The position numbers were made by a program, and so were the translations under genes. A DNA stretch of 64,000 nucleotides, taken from assembly GCA_020073465.1 (NCBI GenBank), contig JAIQFC010000001.1, positions 124,001 to 188,000 on the forward strand, in the 5' to 3' direction. This document shows positions 26,926 through 35,286 of the stretch, in pieces. Under the pieces are notes generated by a model. The model was not told the DNA's origin. It ran no database searches and was given only the letters and a program-made list of their open reading frames with translations. This DNA comes from Terriglobia bacterium. Lineage in GTDB: Bacteria > Acidobacteriota > Terriglobia > Terriglobales > Acidobacteriaceae. Each line of letters starts with the position of its first letter. The first letter of the stretch is position 1.

Positions 26926-27594
26926 ATGCGCTTCCTGCGGAGATTCCATCGCCCAAACGCCGTTCTGGTGCTCGTTACTTTGGGAGTCCTCGCTGCCTAT
27001 GTCGCGGCTAAGGATTTTGTGAAGCCTGCCGCCCAGCCGGCGAAGACGTATCCCGCTCACGACGAACACCCCGCGGAGAAAGTGGCGATTGCCGTCGATC
27101 CCTACGACACGCCCGATAAGGCAAAGATTTTCTCAGTCGATTTCCGGGCGCACGGGTACTTGCCGGTGTTCTTCATCGTGACCAACGACGGGGACCAGCC
27201 CGTTTCGATCGCCAACATGGAAGTGAAGCTCATCACGGCGAACCGCTCGAAGCTGACGCCGGCTGCGCCGGAAGACATCTACCGGCATTTATCCAATCCT
27301 CAGGCAAATACGAGTTCTGCTCCGCTGCCATTCCCAATCCCGCGCAAGAAGGTGAAAGGAACGGTCAGCAAGAAGGAAATGGACGAGATCGAGTCCTCTG
27401 AGTTTGCCGCCAGGGCCGTCGAACCGCACACCACGCAGTCGGGTTTCCTCTACTTCGACGTGGAGGGAATTTCTGCACCCCTGGCGGGTGCACACATCGA
27501 CATCACCCGGGTCACTGACGTGAGGGGCAACGAGTTGATGTATTTCGAGATCTCGATGGAGAAGTACCTGAGTGTGCCGCAGAAGTCGAACTAG
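26926..27594 (+). CDS. Membrane-anchored protein of unknown function
   Basis: 222 residues. One N-terminal hydrophobic segment (AVLVLVTLGVLAAYVAA) after four Arg in the first ten residues suggests an uncleaved anchor or signal peptide. The rest is a soluble beta-rich domain (YLPVFFIVTNDGDQPVSIAN, VRGNELMYFEISMEKY) that looks like an immunoglobulin-like fold; this is inference. I recognise no named family. A perfect TATAAT (26914-26919) ends six bases before the ATG, with GGAG between, so the message may be leaderless. Confidence 0.65.
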   Translation: MRFLRRFHRPNAVLVLVTLGVLAAYVAAKDFVKPAAQPAKTYPAHDEHPAEKVAIAVDPYDTPDKAKIFSVDFRAHGYLPVFFIVTNDGDQPVSIANMEVKLITANRSKLTPAAPEDIYRHLSNPQANTSSAPLPFPIPRKKVKGTVSKKEMDEIESSEFAARAVEPHTTQSGFLYFDVEGISAPLAGAHIDITRVTDVRGNELMYFEISMEKYLSVPQKSN

Positions 27595-27612
27595 CGCGGC
27601 GTCCGGCCGTCT

Positions 27613-27618
27613 TATAAT
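27613..27618 (+). promoter_or_regulatory. Perfect -10 box eight bases before gatB
   Basis: TATAAT lies so close to the ATG at 27627 that transcription would start at or next to the start codon. No Shine-Dalgarno sequence is present, in keeping with a leaderless mRNA. Confidence 0.5.
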
Positions 27619-27626
27619 CACCTGAT

Positions 27627-29102
27627 ATGTCGACCTCTCTGGAGCCTTCTGTCGCTGCTGCTGCGAAGTACGAGCCGGTCATCGGCCTGGAAGTGCACGT
27701 CCAACTCCTGACCGCGACCAAGATTTTCTGCTCCTGCTCAACCCGCTTTGGGGCTCCGCCGAACAGCAATGTTTGCCCCGTATGCCTGGGCATGCCGGGT
27801 GCGCTGCCGGTGCTGAATCGCAAGGTGGTCGAGTATGCGGCGCTCGCGGCGATGGCGCTGAACTGCCGCATCAACGAAACATCCATTTTCGCGCGTAAGA
27901 ACTACTTTTATCCTGACCTGCCAAAGGGGTATCAGATTTCGCAGTATGACAAGCCGCTGGCCGAACACGGATTTATTGAAGTTCCGAGCGATGGCGGCAG
28001 GAAAAGGATCGGCATCACGCGCGTGCATCTCGAAGAGGACGCGGGAAAGAGCCTGCATGAAGGCTTCTCCGATGCGGCGGAAAAGACCGCGATCGATCTC
28101 AACCGCACCGGCGTGCCACTGATTGAAATTGTCAGCGAGCCGGACATCGCCACGCCCGATGAAGCCTACGAATATCTGACCCGGCTGAAGGAAATCATCC
28201 TGTACACCGGGGTAAGCGACTGCAACATGGAGGAGGGCTCGCTCCGTTGTGACGCCAACGTCAGTGTTCGTCCCCGGGGGCAGAAGGAATTCGGCACCAA
28301 GACGGAAATCAAGAATGTGAACTCGTTCCGCTTCATTCGGGAGGCACTGGTGTATGAGATTGCCCGCCAGATCGAGGTGGTCGAATCCGGCGGGAAGATC
28401 ACGCAGGAGACACGTCTCTACAATGCGAACGAGGGCAAGACCTACGGGATGCGCTCGAAAGAGCAGGCGCACGATTACCGCTATTTCCCCGAGCCGGACC
28501 TGCTTCCTTTGGTCGTGGATGAAAAGTGGAAGGCCGAGATCACCAAGGCGTTGCCCGAATTGCCTGAGGCTCGCCGCCAACGCATGGTGAAGGAATACGG
28601 CATCACAGACTACGATGCGCAGGTGCTGACGTTTTCCAAATCGCTGGCCGACCAGTTCGAGGCGGCGGCGAAAGCGGCAAAGAATCCCAAGCGTGTTGCC
28701 AATCTGGTGCAGAGTGAGCTGATGGGGCGCCTGAAAGCCAAGGGCGTTGAGATCGAGCAATCACCGATTTCGATGAAGGGCGTAGCGGTGTCAGCCGATC
28801 TTGTCGAGTCGGGAACGATTTCGGGCAAGATGCTGAAGGACCTTTACGACCTTTGCTTCGAGCGCGGCAAAGACTTTCCGCAGGTCTATGACGAGGAAGG
28901 GCGGCCGCAGCAATCCACAGACACATCAGCGCTGGAGAAGATCATTGACGAAGTGCTCGCTGCCAATCCCAAGCAACTTGAGCAGTATCGCGCGGGGAAA
29001 AAGACCATGCTCGGGTTCTTTGTGGGGCAGGTGATGAAGGCGTCCAAAGGCCAGGCGAATCCGCAGTTAGTGAATGAGTTGCTAATCAAGAAGCTGGGAT
29101 GA
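27627..29102 (+). CDS. gatB: Aspartyl/glutamyl-tRNA amidotransferase subunit B
   Basis: 491 residues, full length for GatB. With GatA and GatC it converts Glu-tRNA(Gln) and/or Asp-tRNA(Asn) to the amide forms. [20 protein letters not shown] opens the catalytic cradle; [15 protein letters not shown] and [18 protein letters not shown] follow. DAGKSLHE and FDPG-like loops mark the kinase site, and the C-terminal tail domain ([20 protein letters not shown]) is intact. gatA and gatC are not in this window. Confidence 0.96.
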   Translation: MSTSLEPSVAAAAKYEPVIGLEVHVQLLTATKIFCSCSTRFGAPPNSNVCPVCLGMPGALPVLNRKVVEYAALAAMALNCRINETSIFARKNYFYPDLPKGYQISQYDKPLAEHGFIEVPSDGGRKRIGITRVHLEEDAGKSLHEGFSDAAEKTAIDLNRTGVPLIEIVSEPDIATPDEAYEYLTRLKEIILYTGVSDCNMEEGSLRCDANVSVRPRGQKEFGTKTEIKNVNSFRFIREALVYEIARQIEVVESGGKITQETRLYNANEGKTYGMRSKEQAHDYRYFPEPDLLPLVVDEKWKAEITKALPELPEARRQRMVKEYGITDYDAQVLTFSKSLADQFEAAAKAAKNPKRVANLVQSELMGRLKAKGVEIEQSPISMKGVAVSADLVESGTISGKMLKDLYDLCFERGKDFPQVYDEEGRPQQSTDTSALEKIIDEVLAANPKQLEQYRAGKKTMLGFFVGQVMKASKGQANPQLVNELLIKKLG

Positions 29103-29150
29103 TCGTGTGGGACCGGGTCTCTGACCCGGTCGGTCGGCCCGAATGGGCCG
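29103..29150 (+). repeat. REP palindrome, left of the RAYT remnant
   Basis: Nine-base arms GACCGGGTC and GACCCGGTC around TCT (29111-29131) form a perfect hairpin, followed by CGGCCC-GAAT-GGGCCG. An inverted copy flanks the transposase on the other side, and a third lies at 30496-30542. Confidence 0.9.
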
Positions 29151-29157
29151 AGGCGGA

Positions 29158-29631
29158 ATGCAGCCGAAATATGATTACCGCCGTTGTCTTCCACATCTCC
29201 AAAAAGACGATCACCCCCTGTTCGTTACGTTCACCACGGACCATCGTTGGCAGCTTCCGGCTGCGGCCAGAGACATCGTTCTAAAGTGCTGTCTGAACGA
29301 GAACACACGCAAATACGACCTCCATACAGCTGTTGTTATGCCCGACCACCTTCCCTTGATCTACTCAGCACTGCGCCGCGAAGACGGGTGGAGCAACAGC
29401 TTGCCTGAGATCATGAAGGCTATCAAGGGGAGGTCCGCGCGGTAGATCAACGTTGCGCTTAAGCGCAGCGGTCCAGTCTGGCAGGAGGAGTTCTTCGATC
29501 ATGTGTTCCGGTCTAACGACAGCCTGGTGGACAAGGTGGAATATGTCTGTCAGAACCCCGTCCGGGCTGGTTTGGTGAGAACATCGGCTGAGTATCTGTG
29601 GGTCTGGAAAGGCGAGATTCCAGTCCTCTGA
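29158..29631 (+). pseudogene. REP-associated tyrosine transposase (RAYT) with a nonsense mutation
   Basis: A 157-codon Y1-transposase-like frame beginning MQPKYDYRRCLPHL. Codon 96 is TAG (29443-29445). Beyond it, the same frame continues with family-typical sequence: SGPVWQEEFFDHVFRSND, then YVCQNPVRAGLV and a final tryptophan-rich end. The metal-binding HUH motif, normally MPxHVHLI, reads MPDHLPLI, so the second His is lost. RAYTs mobilise REP palindromes, and this copy is flanked by two inverted REPs, but both defects suggest it is dead. A single-base correction of TAG would restore the frame. Confidence 0.85.
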
Positions 29632-29649
29632 GTCTTGGGTGAGGAAAGC

Positions 29650-29700
29650 GAGCGGCCTTTCAGGCCGCATGACCGGGTCAGAGACCCGGTCCCACACACA
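29650..29700 (-). repeat. REP palindrome, right of the RAYT remnant (inverted)
   Basis: Reverse-oriented copy of the 29103 element: GGCCTTTCAGGCC (small palindrome), then GACCGGGTC / GACCCGGTC around AGA, ending in CCCACACA, the complement of the TGTGTGGG end. Confidence 0.9.
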
Positions 29701-29821
29701 TTCCGAACAGAGTCAAAGTACCACTCCCCGACAATGACTTCCGTCATCTAAACCTCGCCGGCCGGCCCGGCTACGATAATGCTGGGCCTGCTTGTACTGG
29801 GCTGACCGCCCGAGTGTTGCC

Positions 29822-30490
29822 ATGAAGAAGCTTAAGCTCGACCGTATCATCAGCATCGCGACGCTGGTGGCGTCGCTGATCGCCATCATTCTGGTGCTGA
29901 AGAAACCGGCGCCAGTTGCGGTGCCACAGGTTCCTGCGGCAGTCGCGGCCAATGCTCAGTCGTTTGAGCAGAAACTTGAGCAGCTGGAGCGGGCCGCGCA
30001 GCAATCGCAGGCGGGCGCCGGATCCTCTCAAGCTTCGCAATCACAGGCGAACCAGTCGGCCCCAGGAACACCCAGTTCCAAGGCCGAAGTCCACATCAAT
30101 TCTGACGAAATCAGTGCGGTGCTGGCCCAATCGCTGGGCACAGCGGGCGGGGCATCTGCGCTCACTCCGGATTCAAACCTCGGCTCCGCGGCCCCTACCA
30201 TCAAGGACCAGCACGTCAGCTTTGACGGAGACGTTGTTCACGGACAGTTCCTCACTGAGATTGCCGGGAAAGATGTTTGGATCACGGTCTCCGGCCATAT
30301 CGGAGAGAAAGACGGCTACGCGACTTTCGACCCCACCGAATTCAAGGTGGGGGACCTCAGCGTCCCCGTATCGCTGGTCAATCCCGCGCTGCAGAAGAAA
30401 CTTGGCGAGGAGCGCGATCGGCTGAAACTTCCGGACTCCGTCGGCAGCGTGAAAGTACAAAACGGCGAGCTGGTGATGCAGCAGAAATAG
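29822..30490 (+). CDS. Single-pass membrane protein of unknown function
   Basis: 222 residues from ATG 29822. One membrane helix at about 9-27 (IISIATLVASLIAIILVLKK) is followed by a Gln/Ala/Ser-rich, possibly coiled-coil linker (EQKLEQLERAAQQSQ) and a beta-rich C-terminal domain (HVSFDGDVVHGQFLTEIAGK, VWITVSGHIGEKDGYATF). The domain looks like a small exported sandwich, but I recognise no family. An in-frame TTG at 29792 would add ten residues. No ribosome site is clear. Confidence 0.6.
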   Translation: MKKLKLDRIISIATLVASLIAIILVLKKPAPVAVPQVPAAVAANAQSFEQKLEQLERAAQQSQAGAGSSQASQSQANQSAPGTPSSKAEVHINSDEISAVLAQSLGTAGGASALTPDSNLGSAAPTIKDQHVSFDGDVVHGQFLTEIAGKDVWITVSGHIGEKDGYATFDPTEFKVGDLSVPVSLVNPALQKKLGEERDRLKLPDSVGSVKVQNGELVMQQK

Positions 30491-30495
30491 AGCTT

Positions 30496-30542
30496 GTGTG
30501 GGACCCGGTCATGGACCCGGTCATGCGGCCTGAAAGGCGGCT
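30496..30542 (+). repeat. Third REP copy, overlapping the end of the GH1 gene
   Basis: It keeps the GTGTGGGAC start and the GCC-TGAAA-GGC hairpin. The main stem is altered so that GACCCGGTC is repeated directly rather than inverted. The element supplies the last seven or so codons and stop of the beta-glucosidase on the opposite strand. Confidence 0.8.
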
Positions 30543-32095
30543 GCGGCTGGGAGCTGGGCAGCTCCACTAACCGCCGGCAGCGTATTCTCCGCCGCCACTC
30601 TTGCATACCAACGTCCTGATTCCTTGATCGTGCGTTGCTGCGTCTTGAAATCCACGTAGGCCAGTCCGAAGCGCTGGCTGAAGCCTTCGGCCCACTCGAA
30701 GTTATCCAGCAAGCTCCAGGCGTGGTATCCGCGCACGTCAGCGCCATCGTGAATTGCACGAGCCAATGCTGCCAGATACTCGCGGTGATACTCCACGCGA
30801 CGGGCGTCGTGAATTACCCCGTTCGCGTTGGGGCCGTCGTTGTAGGCGCAGCCGCTCTCGGTTATTTCAATTACTGGGTGGTCATAGTCGCGGGTGATGC
30901 GCATCACCATGTCATAGAGTGACTGGGGCCAGACTTCCCATCCAATGTCAGTTTTCGGTCCTTGCTGACCGCCATCCATCCTGACGGGAAACAACCAATT
31001 CTGCGCGTGCGCGACCCTTTCCATTGTTCCGGGCGCCGAAGCAATCGTGCGGTAGTAGAGATTGATGCCTACAAAATCCAGCGGCGCGCGGAGCTTCTCC
31101 ATGTCGCCAGACTTGATCTTCATCGCAGTTTCCGGGAGGAACGTGAGCGCCTCGGGATAACGGCCGTGCAGCGCAGGCTCCAGGAACCAGACGTTGGTCA
31201 TGGCGTGCGCCCGCTCGGCTGCCAGTTTGTCTTCCTCGGAGTTCGTGGCGGGCTCGCAGGGCGACATGCTGAATGCTGTCCCGACCCGAGCGGCGGGACG
31301 CACCGCCCTCAGTGCCCGGAATCCAGCGCCCTGGGCCAGATTGACGACGTGGGTTGCTCGCAGAAAATCGAACAGGCTCTTGCGGCCCGGCGCGTGTTCA
31401 CCTTCCAGATAACCGAGATCGACAAAGGCAGCGGGCTCGTTGAACAGCATCCAGTCGGAGACGCGATCGCCCAGTGAACGCGCCACCAATTCCGCGTATT
31501 CCGCAAAGCGATCTGCCGTATCGCCGTTAGGCCACCCTCCGGCATCTTCCAGCGCTTGCGGGAGGTCCCAGTGATAAAGCGTGACGAATGGCCGAATCTT
31601 GGCCTCAAGCAGTGCGTCGACTAGCCGGCTGTAGTAGTCGATCCCTTTGGAGTTCGCGGAGCCTGACCCCGAAGGCTGAACGCGCGGCCAGGAAATCGAG
31701 AACCGGTAGCTGTTCAGGTTCATCGCTCGCATGAGCGTGATGTCTTCGCGCCAGCGATGATAGGAATCACAGGCTACATCGCCCGTGTCCCCGTTCTTGA
31801 TCTTTCCAGGAGTGTGGGCAAAACGGTCCCAGACCGACTCGCCCTTGCCATCTTCGTTCCATGCGCCCTCGATCTGATAGGAGGCAGTGGCCGTCCCCCA
31901 GTAGAAGTTCCTGGGGAAGGTGATCGCAGGACCGGCGGAATAAGGCTGCTGGCTGGCCGGGCCGTGGATCGCTGCGGAAGCCGCCGTGCCAGTGGCCTTG
32001 GACGACGTGTCGCAGCTTGAGAACAGGCCCGGCAGTGCCGCCACGGCCCCCGCCCCAAGGGCCGAGCGCAGAAGTTCTCGACGCGTCAAACGCAA
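30521..32095 (-). CDS. Exported GH1 family beta-glucosidase
   Basis: 524 residues. The N-terminus RLTRRELLRSALGAGAVAAL is a twin-arginine signal, ending in LFSSC, a possible lipobox. The GH1 barrel follows: FYWGTATASYQIEGAWNEDG, the acid/base Glu in LFNEPAAF at about residue 220 and the nucleophile Glu in IEITESGCAYND at about 412. AWSLLDNFEWAEGFSQRFGL is the C-terminal GH1 block. It hydrolyses beta-glucosides or related sugars. It starts with TTG after AAAGGAG. The final residues (AAAAFQAA) come from a REP element and replace the natural end. Confidence 0.9.
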   Translation of the reverse strand: MRLTRRELLRSALGAGAVAALPGLFSSCDTSSKATGTAASAAIHGPASQQPYSAGPAITFPRNFYWGTATASYQIEGAWNEDGKGESVWDRFAHTPGKIKNGDTGDVACDSYHRWREDITLMRAMNLNSYRFSISWPRVQPSGSGSANSKGIDYYSRLVDALLEAKIRPFVTLYHWDLPQALEDAGGWPNGDTADRFAEYAELVARSLGDRVSDWMLFNEPAAFVDLGYLEGEHAPGRKSLFDFLRATHVVNLAQGAGFRALRAVRPAARVGTAFSMSPCEPATNSEEDKLAAERAHAMTNVWFLEPALHGRYPEALTFLPETAMKIKSGDMEKLRAPLDFVGINLYYRTIASAPGTMERVAHAQNWLFPVRMDGGQQGPKTDIGWEVWPQSLYDMVMRITRDYDHPVIEITESGCAYNDGPNANGVIHDARRVEYHREYLAALARAIHDGADVRGYHAWSLLDNFEWAEGFSQRFGLAYVDFKTQQRTIKESGRWYARVAAENTLPAVSGAAQLPAAAAFQAA

Positions 32096-32133
32096 TGAGG
32101 GGAGACTCCTTTAAGAACGACAGATCCCGAGCA

Positions 32134-33060
32134 TCAATTGTGCTTGATGAACTTGCCGGTCTTCTGCCCAGTCAGCGAGTTGTACAACGTTTCCAGAAAC
32201 GCATCTTCACTGATGAAGTCTCCGGAGTATTTCTTCCAGGGATCGAGAATCTTCGCCTTCTTCATCTGATCGAGGGTCTTGTGCTTTTTCAGCTCCTTCT
32301 GTACGACGTCGCGCGCGTCTTTCAGCATCTTAACGTAGGTTCGCACGTCATCCAGACTGGAAACCGGCCCGTGACCCGGAATCACTTTCACATCCGGCGG
32401 CACCTGCGCGATCACTTTCTCCACTCCGTCGATCATGCCGTTGATGCTGCCGCCCGCTTCTACGTCAATGAAGGGGAAGCCATAGGTCACGAAATCGTCG
32501 CCCATGTGCACGACATTCGACTTGGGGAAGAAGATGATCGAGTCTCCGTCGGTGTGTCCCGCGGGGAAGTACAGCGCGCGAATGTCCTCACCATTCAGGT
32601 GGACCGTGACGTCGTGGTCGAAGGTGATGATGGGCAACGCCTCCTTCGCTCCGGGCTTTGCGTCGAAGTGCACGGAGCCCCCGTTGCCCGCGCCTCCTCC
32701 ACTCTCGAGACGCTTCCGGACATTGTCGTGCGCGATGATGGGCGCCTGCTTTTGAAAGTACGCATTCCCGCCGGTATGGTCGCCGTGATAGTGGGTGTTG
32801 ATAATGAAGCGCACGGGCTTGTCGGTAATGCCCTTGAGCGCTGCCTGAATCTTTTCCGCCAGCGGGGCATACTGGTCATCGATAATTACGATGCCATCGT
32901 CGCCCACTGAGGCGCCAATGTTGCCGCCGGCCCCTTCCAGCATGTAAACGTTCCCGGCCACCTTGGAAACCTTCATCTGAACCTTGCTGAAGTCCTCGTC
33001 CTGGGCCGCAAGGCCACAAACGAACAGCAACCCGGCCACCAGCAGTGACACTTTGCGCAT
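32134..33060 (-). CDS. Secreted metallo-beta-lactamase-fold hydrolase
   Basis: 308 residues with signal peptide MRKVSLLVAGLLFVCGLAA. The zinc motif THYHGDHTGGN (HxHxDH) is at about 88-98, AGHTDGDSIIFFP supplies the next His, and PGHGPVSSLDD the last. The order fits the class of periplasmic MBL-fold hydrolases near SoxH/quinoprotein-relay type proteins rather than a proven beta-lactamase. The substrate is unknown. A GGAAGAG site precedes the ATG. It lies 38 bases ahead of the GH1 gene and may be cotranscribed with it. Confidence 0.85.
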   Translation of the reverse strand: MRKVSLLVAGLLFVCGLAAQDEDFSKVQMKVSKVAGNVYMLEGAGGNIGASVGDDGIVIIDDQYAPLAEKIQAALKGITDKPVRFIINTHYHGDHTGGNAYFQKQAPIIAHDNVRKRLESGGGAGNGGSVHFDAKPGAKEALPIITFDHDVTVHLNGEDIRALYFPAGHTDGDSIIFFPKSNVVHMGDDFVTYGFPFIDVEAGGSINGMIDGVEKVIAQVPPDVKVIPGHGPVSSLDDVRTYVKMLKDARDVVQKELKKHKTLDQMKKAKILDPWKKYSGDFISEDAFLETLYNSLTGQKTGKFIKHN

Positions 33061-33186
33061 GATCTCTTCCCCTTAATCGGAGTTATCAGGATGGCATTCT
33101 AGCGGAAAATGCCGAAGCAAGAGTCAAAATGCAGAAGGACACCCGGGAGCGAGCGGCTTTTGCATCCTGGAGCGGGCATTGAAGAG

Positions 33187-34731
33187 CTACTCCGGATTCA
33201 AGCTGTCGAACATCTTCCACAGCTTGTCGGTGGTCGCGCGATAGATTACGTAGCCCCTGCCTGTATCCGTGGTCTCCTGAAACAGGAGTTCACCGCGGGC
33301 ATCGCCGTCAGCATCTACGACGTCGATCAGTTCAAGACGGGGCGTCACATCGAGGTGGAACTTGTCGGTCACTCCCGCATAGAGTGTGTGCAGATTGCTG
33401 TAGATATCGGTGCGGGCAACCAGCGTGATGGTGTACTGCGGTAACGAGTCGGAGGACAAGGATACAGCGCCGGCAGCCGCCGGCATGTGCGCATCGGCGC
33501 TCAAGACCAGCACCGGCTGATTGTTCGCCCAGAGATCAAAGGTCCGAAGTTGCACGTTCTCCATCACTGGCTGGGCGGGTTTCGGACTTCGCCGCCGTGC
33601 TGCCGCAGTTTTCGTGCCTGTTAGGGGAGCTTCAATTTTCGCCTTCGCCTGGTTGGCTACGTAGGCGAGAATCTGGTCCGTCGCCAACGCCAGCATCTGC
33701 TTGTGCCGCTCCTCTGCTTCGGTTTTGTCCCACTCGAACGCGTAGGAGCGTGGATCAGGCCCGCCGGCGTCGGAAATTGCCGGGATCAGTTGAACCGCCT
33801 TCCACGCTGTTCCCGATGCGTTTGCTCCTTCTCCAGCGTCACTCTTTGCAGAGCCTGCCTTTTTCGGGTTGCTGTACCCCGGCACATCTTCGTCGGCGGG
33901 TGACGGTTCGGTCGGTCTGCCGCGGCGTAGTCTGGGACGATTCGGTTCGTCGCCGCGCCGGCTTCCCGACTCTGAAGAGGGTGAGTCCTGCTTGTCGGCA
34001 GGTTTTGCATCGACGGGGGGCGCTGACTTTGGTGCTTCTTGCTTGGGCTGGTTCTGGCCGGAGGGACTTGGTCCCGAGGATGAATCAGGCGTAGACGGCG
34101 CGGTGGTGCCCGGCTTCGAATCATTCTTGGAGACGCTGCCTGCTTTGGTCAGGCGGGGAGGTGCGTCAGTGTTTTCAATTCCCACAGGCACGGTTTCTGC
34201 CTTGATCCCGGTTTTCGGGGCTTCGGTTCCGGCGGGAAGCCACATCCCAGTACCGATCCAGGGATGCGGGTTCGTTGCGACGGTACTGCGAAGCGCGCCA
34301 TTGACTGTGAAAAGACCCGCTGAAGTTCCGGTGCGCTCGCCCTCATAGACGGTGCCGGAGTCGAGGGCCATGGGAACCGGGTCCGCCTTGTAGGCGGTGG
34401 CATCATAGAACTTACCATCGATCCGAATCGCAATCGGGATCAGCGTGGCCTTGCCACTGGACGACACTTGCAGTAACCCCAATGCCCGCGGCCCTTGATC
34501 CTTCTTCTTGGTGATTCTCCAGTCTCTGGGCGTGATCTGCGGGGCATCTTCCTGCTCTTGGGCTGAGCCCAAGTTCGGCAGCAAAACAGCACAGACCAGC
34601 AAGACAGCCAATCCTGCCTTACGGTATAGAATCTGTGGTAAAGCTGGCCTGCTGCTTTTTGCCTTTCCGGCGTTTGCTCGGTTCGAGCGTGACTGAGCCG
34701 GCTGCGAGTTCGTCAAAAGTGAGAATCTCAT
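33187..34731 (-). CDS. Large secreted protein with Pro/Ser-rich middle, unknown function
   Basis: 514 residues from ATG 34731. A hydrophobic stretch AGLAVLLVCAVLLPNLGSA lies about 38-56 residues in, giving an unusually long basic leader, so the true start may be later. A beta-rich domain (ALGLLQVSSSGKATLIPIAI) is followed by a disordered region rich in Pro, Ser, Lys and Asp. The C-terminal domain has DVVDADGDARGELLFQETTD, reminiscent of FG-GAP/calcium-loop proteins. I recognise no exact family. Its ATG overlaps the ATG of the divergent peroxiredoxin. Confidence 0.6.
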   Translation of the reverse strand: MRFSLLTNSQPAQSRSNRANAGKAKSSRPALPQILYRKAGLAVLLVCAVLLPNLGSAQEQEDAPQITPRDWRITKKKDQGPRALGLLQVSSSGKATLIPIAIRIDGKFYDATAYKADPVPMALDSGTVYEGERTGTSAGLFTVNGALRSTVATNPHPWIGTGMWLPAGTEAPKTGIKAETVPVGIENTDAPPRLTKAGSVSKNDSKPGTTAPSTPDSSSGPSPSGQNQPKQEAPKSAPPVDAKPADKQDSPSSESGSRRGDEPNRPRLRRGRPTEPSPADEDVPGYSNPKKAGSAKSDAGEGANASGTAWKAVQLIPAISDAGGPDPRSYAFEWDKTEAEERHKQMLALATDQILAYVANQAKAKIEAPLTGTKTAAARRRSPKPAQPVMENVQLRTFDLWANNQPVLVLSADAHMPAAAGAVSLSSDSLPQYTITLVARTDIYSNLHTLYAGVTDKFHLDVTPRLELIDVVDADGDARGELLFQETTDTGRGYVIYRATTDKLWKMFDSLNPE

Positions 34732-35203
34732 GAATATCCATGATAAAGCCCCTGACTTTACTTTGCAGGAGGAGAACGGCAAAGAAGTCTCATTGAAGGA
34801 CTTGCAGGGGAAGACTGTCGTTCTTTATTTCTACCCTCGAGCCGACACTCCTGGTTGAACCACTGAAGCTCGCGGGTTCCGCGACACGTACAAGCAGATT
34901 CAGAGAACCGGGGCAGTGATTCTGGGTGTCTCGCCAGACACGCCCAAAGCGCAGAAAAAGTTTCAGGAGAAATACGAACTGCCTTTCAGCCTGCTCGCCG
35001 ACATGGACAAGAAAGTCGCCGTGGCGTACGGCGTCTTGAAGGAAAAGAACATGTATGGCAAGAAAGTGATGGGGATTGTCCGTACCACGTTCATCATCGG
35101 TCCGGATGGCCGGATCCAGCGCATTTTTCCTAAGGTCAAAGCCGACGGTCACGCTGAGGAAGTGCTGGCGTATTTGAAGGAATCCAGGAAGGGTGCGGCC
35201 TAG
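34730..35203 (+). CDS. bcp: Bcp-type peroxiredoxin, probable selenoprotein (UGA at codon 43)
   Basis: 157 residues if the in-frame TGA at 34856-34858 is read as selenocysteine. The frame opens MNIHDKAPDFTLQEENGKEV, reaches LYFYPRADTPG, hits TGA, and continues TTEARGFRDTYKQIQ and GVSPDTPKAQKKFQEKYELP to a normal C-terminus. In Bcp/PrxQ the residue after FYPKxxTPG is the peroxidatic cysteine, so U43 sits exactly there. The usual resolving cysteine five residues later is Arg, giving a one-Sec enzyme. It would reduce peroxides in the cytoplasm. A hairpin with a G-first loop follows at SECIS distance, and selB lies 0.8 kb downstream. Alternative: a nonsense mutation in a pseudogene. Confidence 0.85.
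34870..34884 (+). promoter_or_regulatory. Candidate bacterial SECIS hairpin
   Basis: TCGCGG / CCGCGA form a perfect six-pair stem around a GTT loop. The stem begins 11 bases after the TGA and the loop G lies 18 bases after it. Bacterial SECIS elements are stem-loops just 3' of UGA with a G at the start of a small apical loop, usually within about 16-37 bases. Folding was judged by eye. Confidence 0.65.
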
Positions 35204-35286
35204 AGTCTGCTGGAACGATTGTCTGGCCTGTTTCGTATATTACAGGCAGGAGTGCTGTATTCCGGTATTTCGAAGGAGTGAAGCCA

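Noticed and set aside
26714-26956. Longer waaA starting at 26956
   Set aside because: The extension is encoded by a dispersed repeat and has Cys/Arg-rich sequence unlike WaaA. The normal membrane anchor begins at about 26713.
27738-28760. 340-codon minus-strand frame opposite gatB
   Set aside because: gatB is unmistakable; this is a mirror frame.
34916-35203. A 95-residue plus-strand protein starting inside the peroxiredoxin
   Set aside because: It is the C-terminal part of the Bcp frame. The upstream half matches Bcp up to the UGA, so the full frame from 34730 with Sec is the better model.
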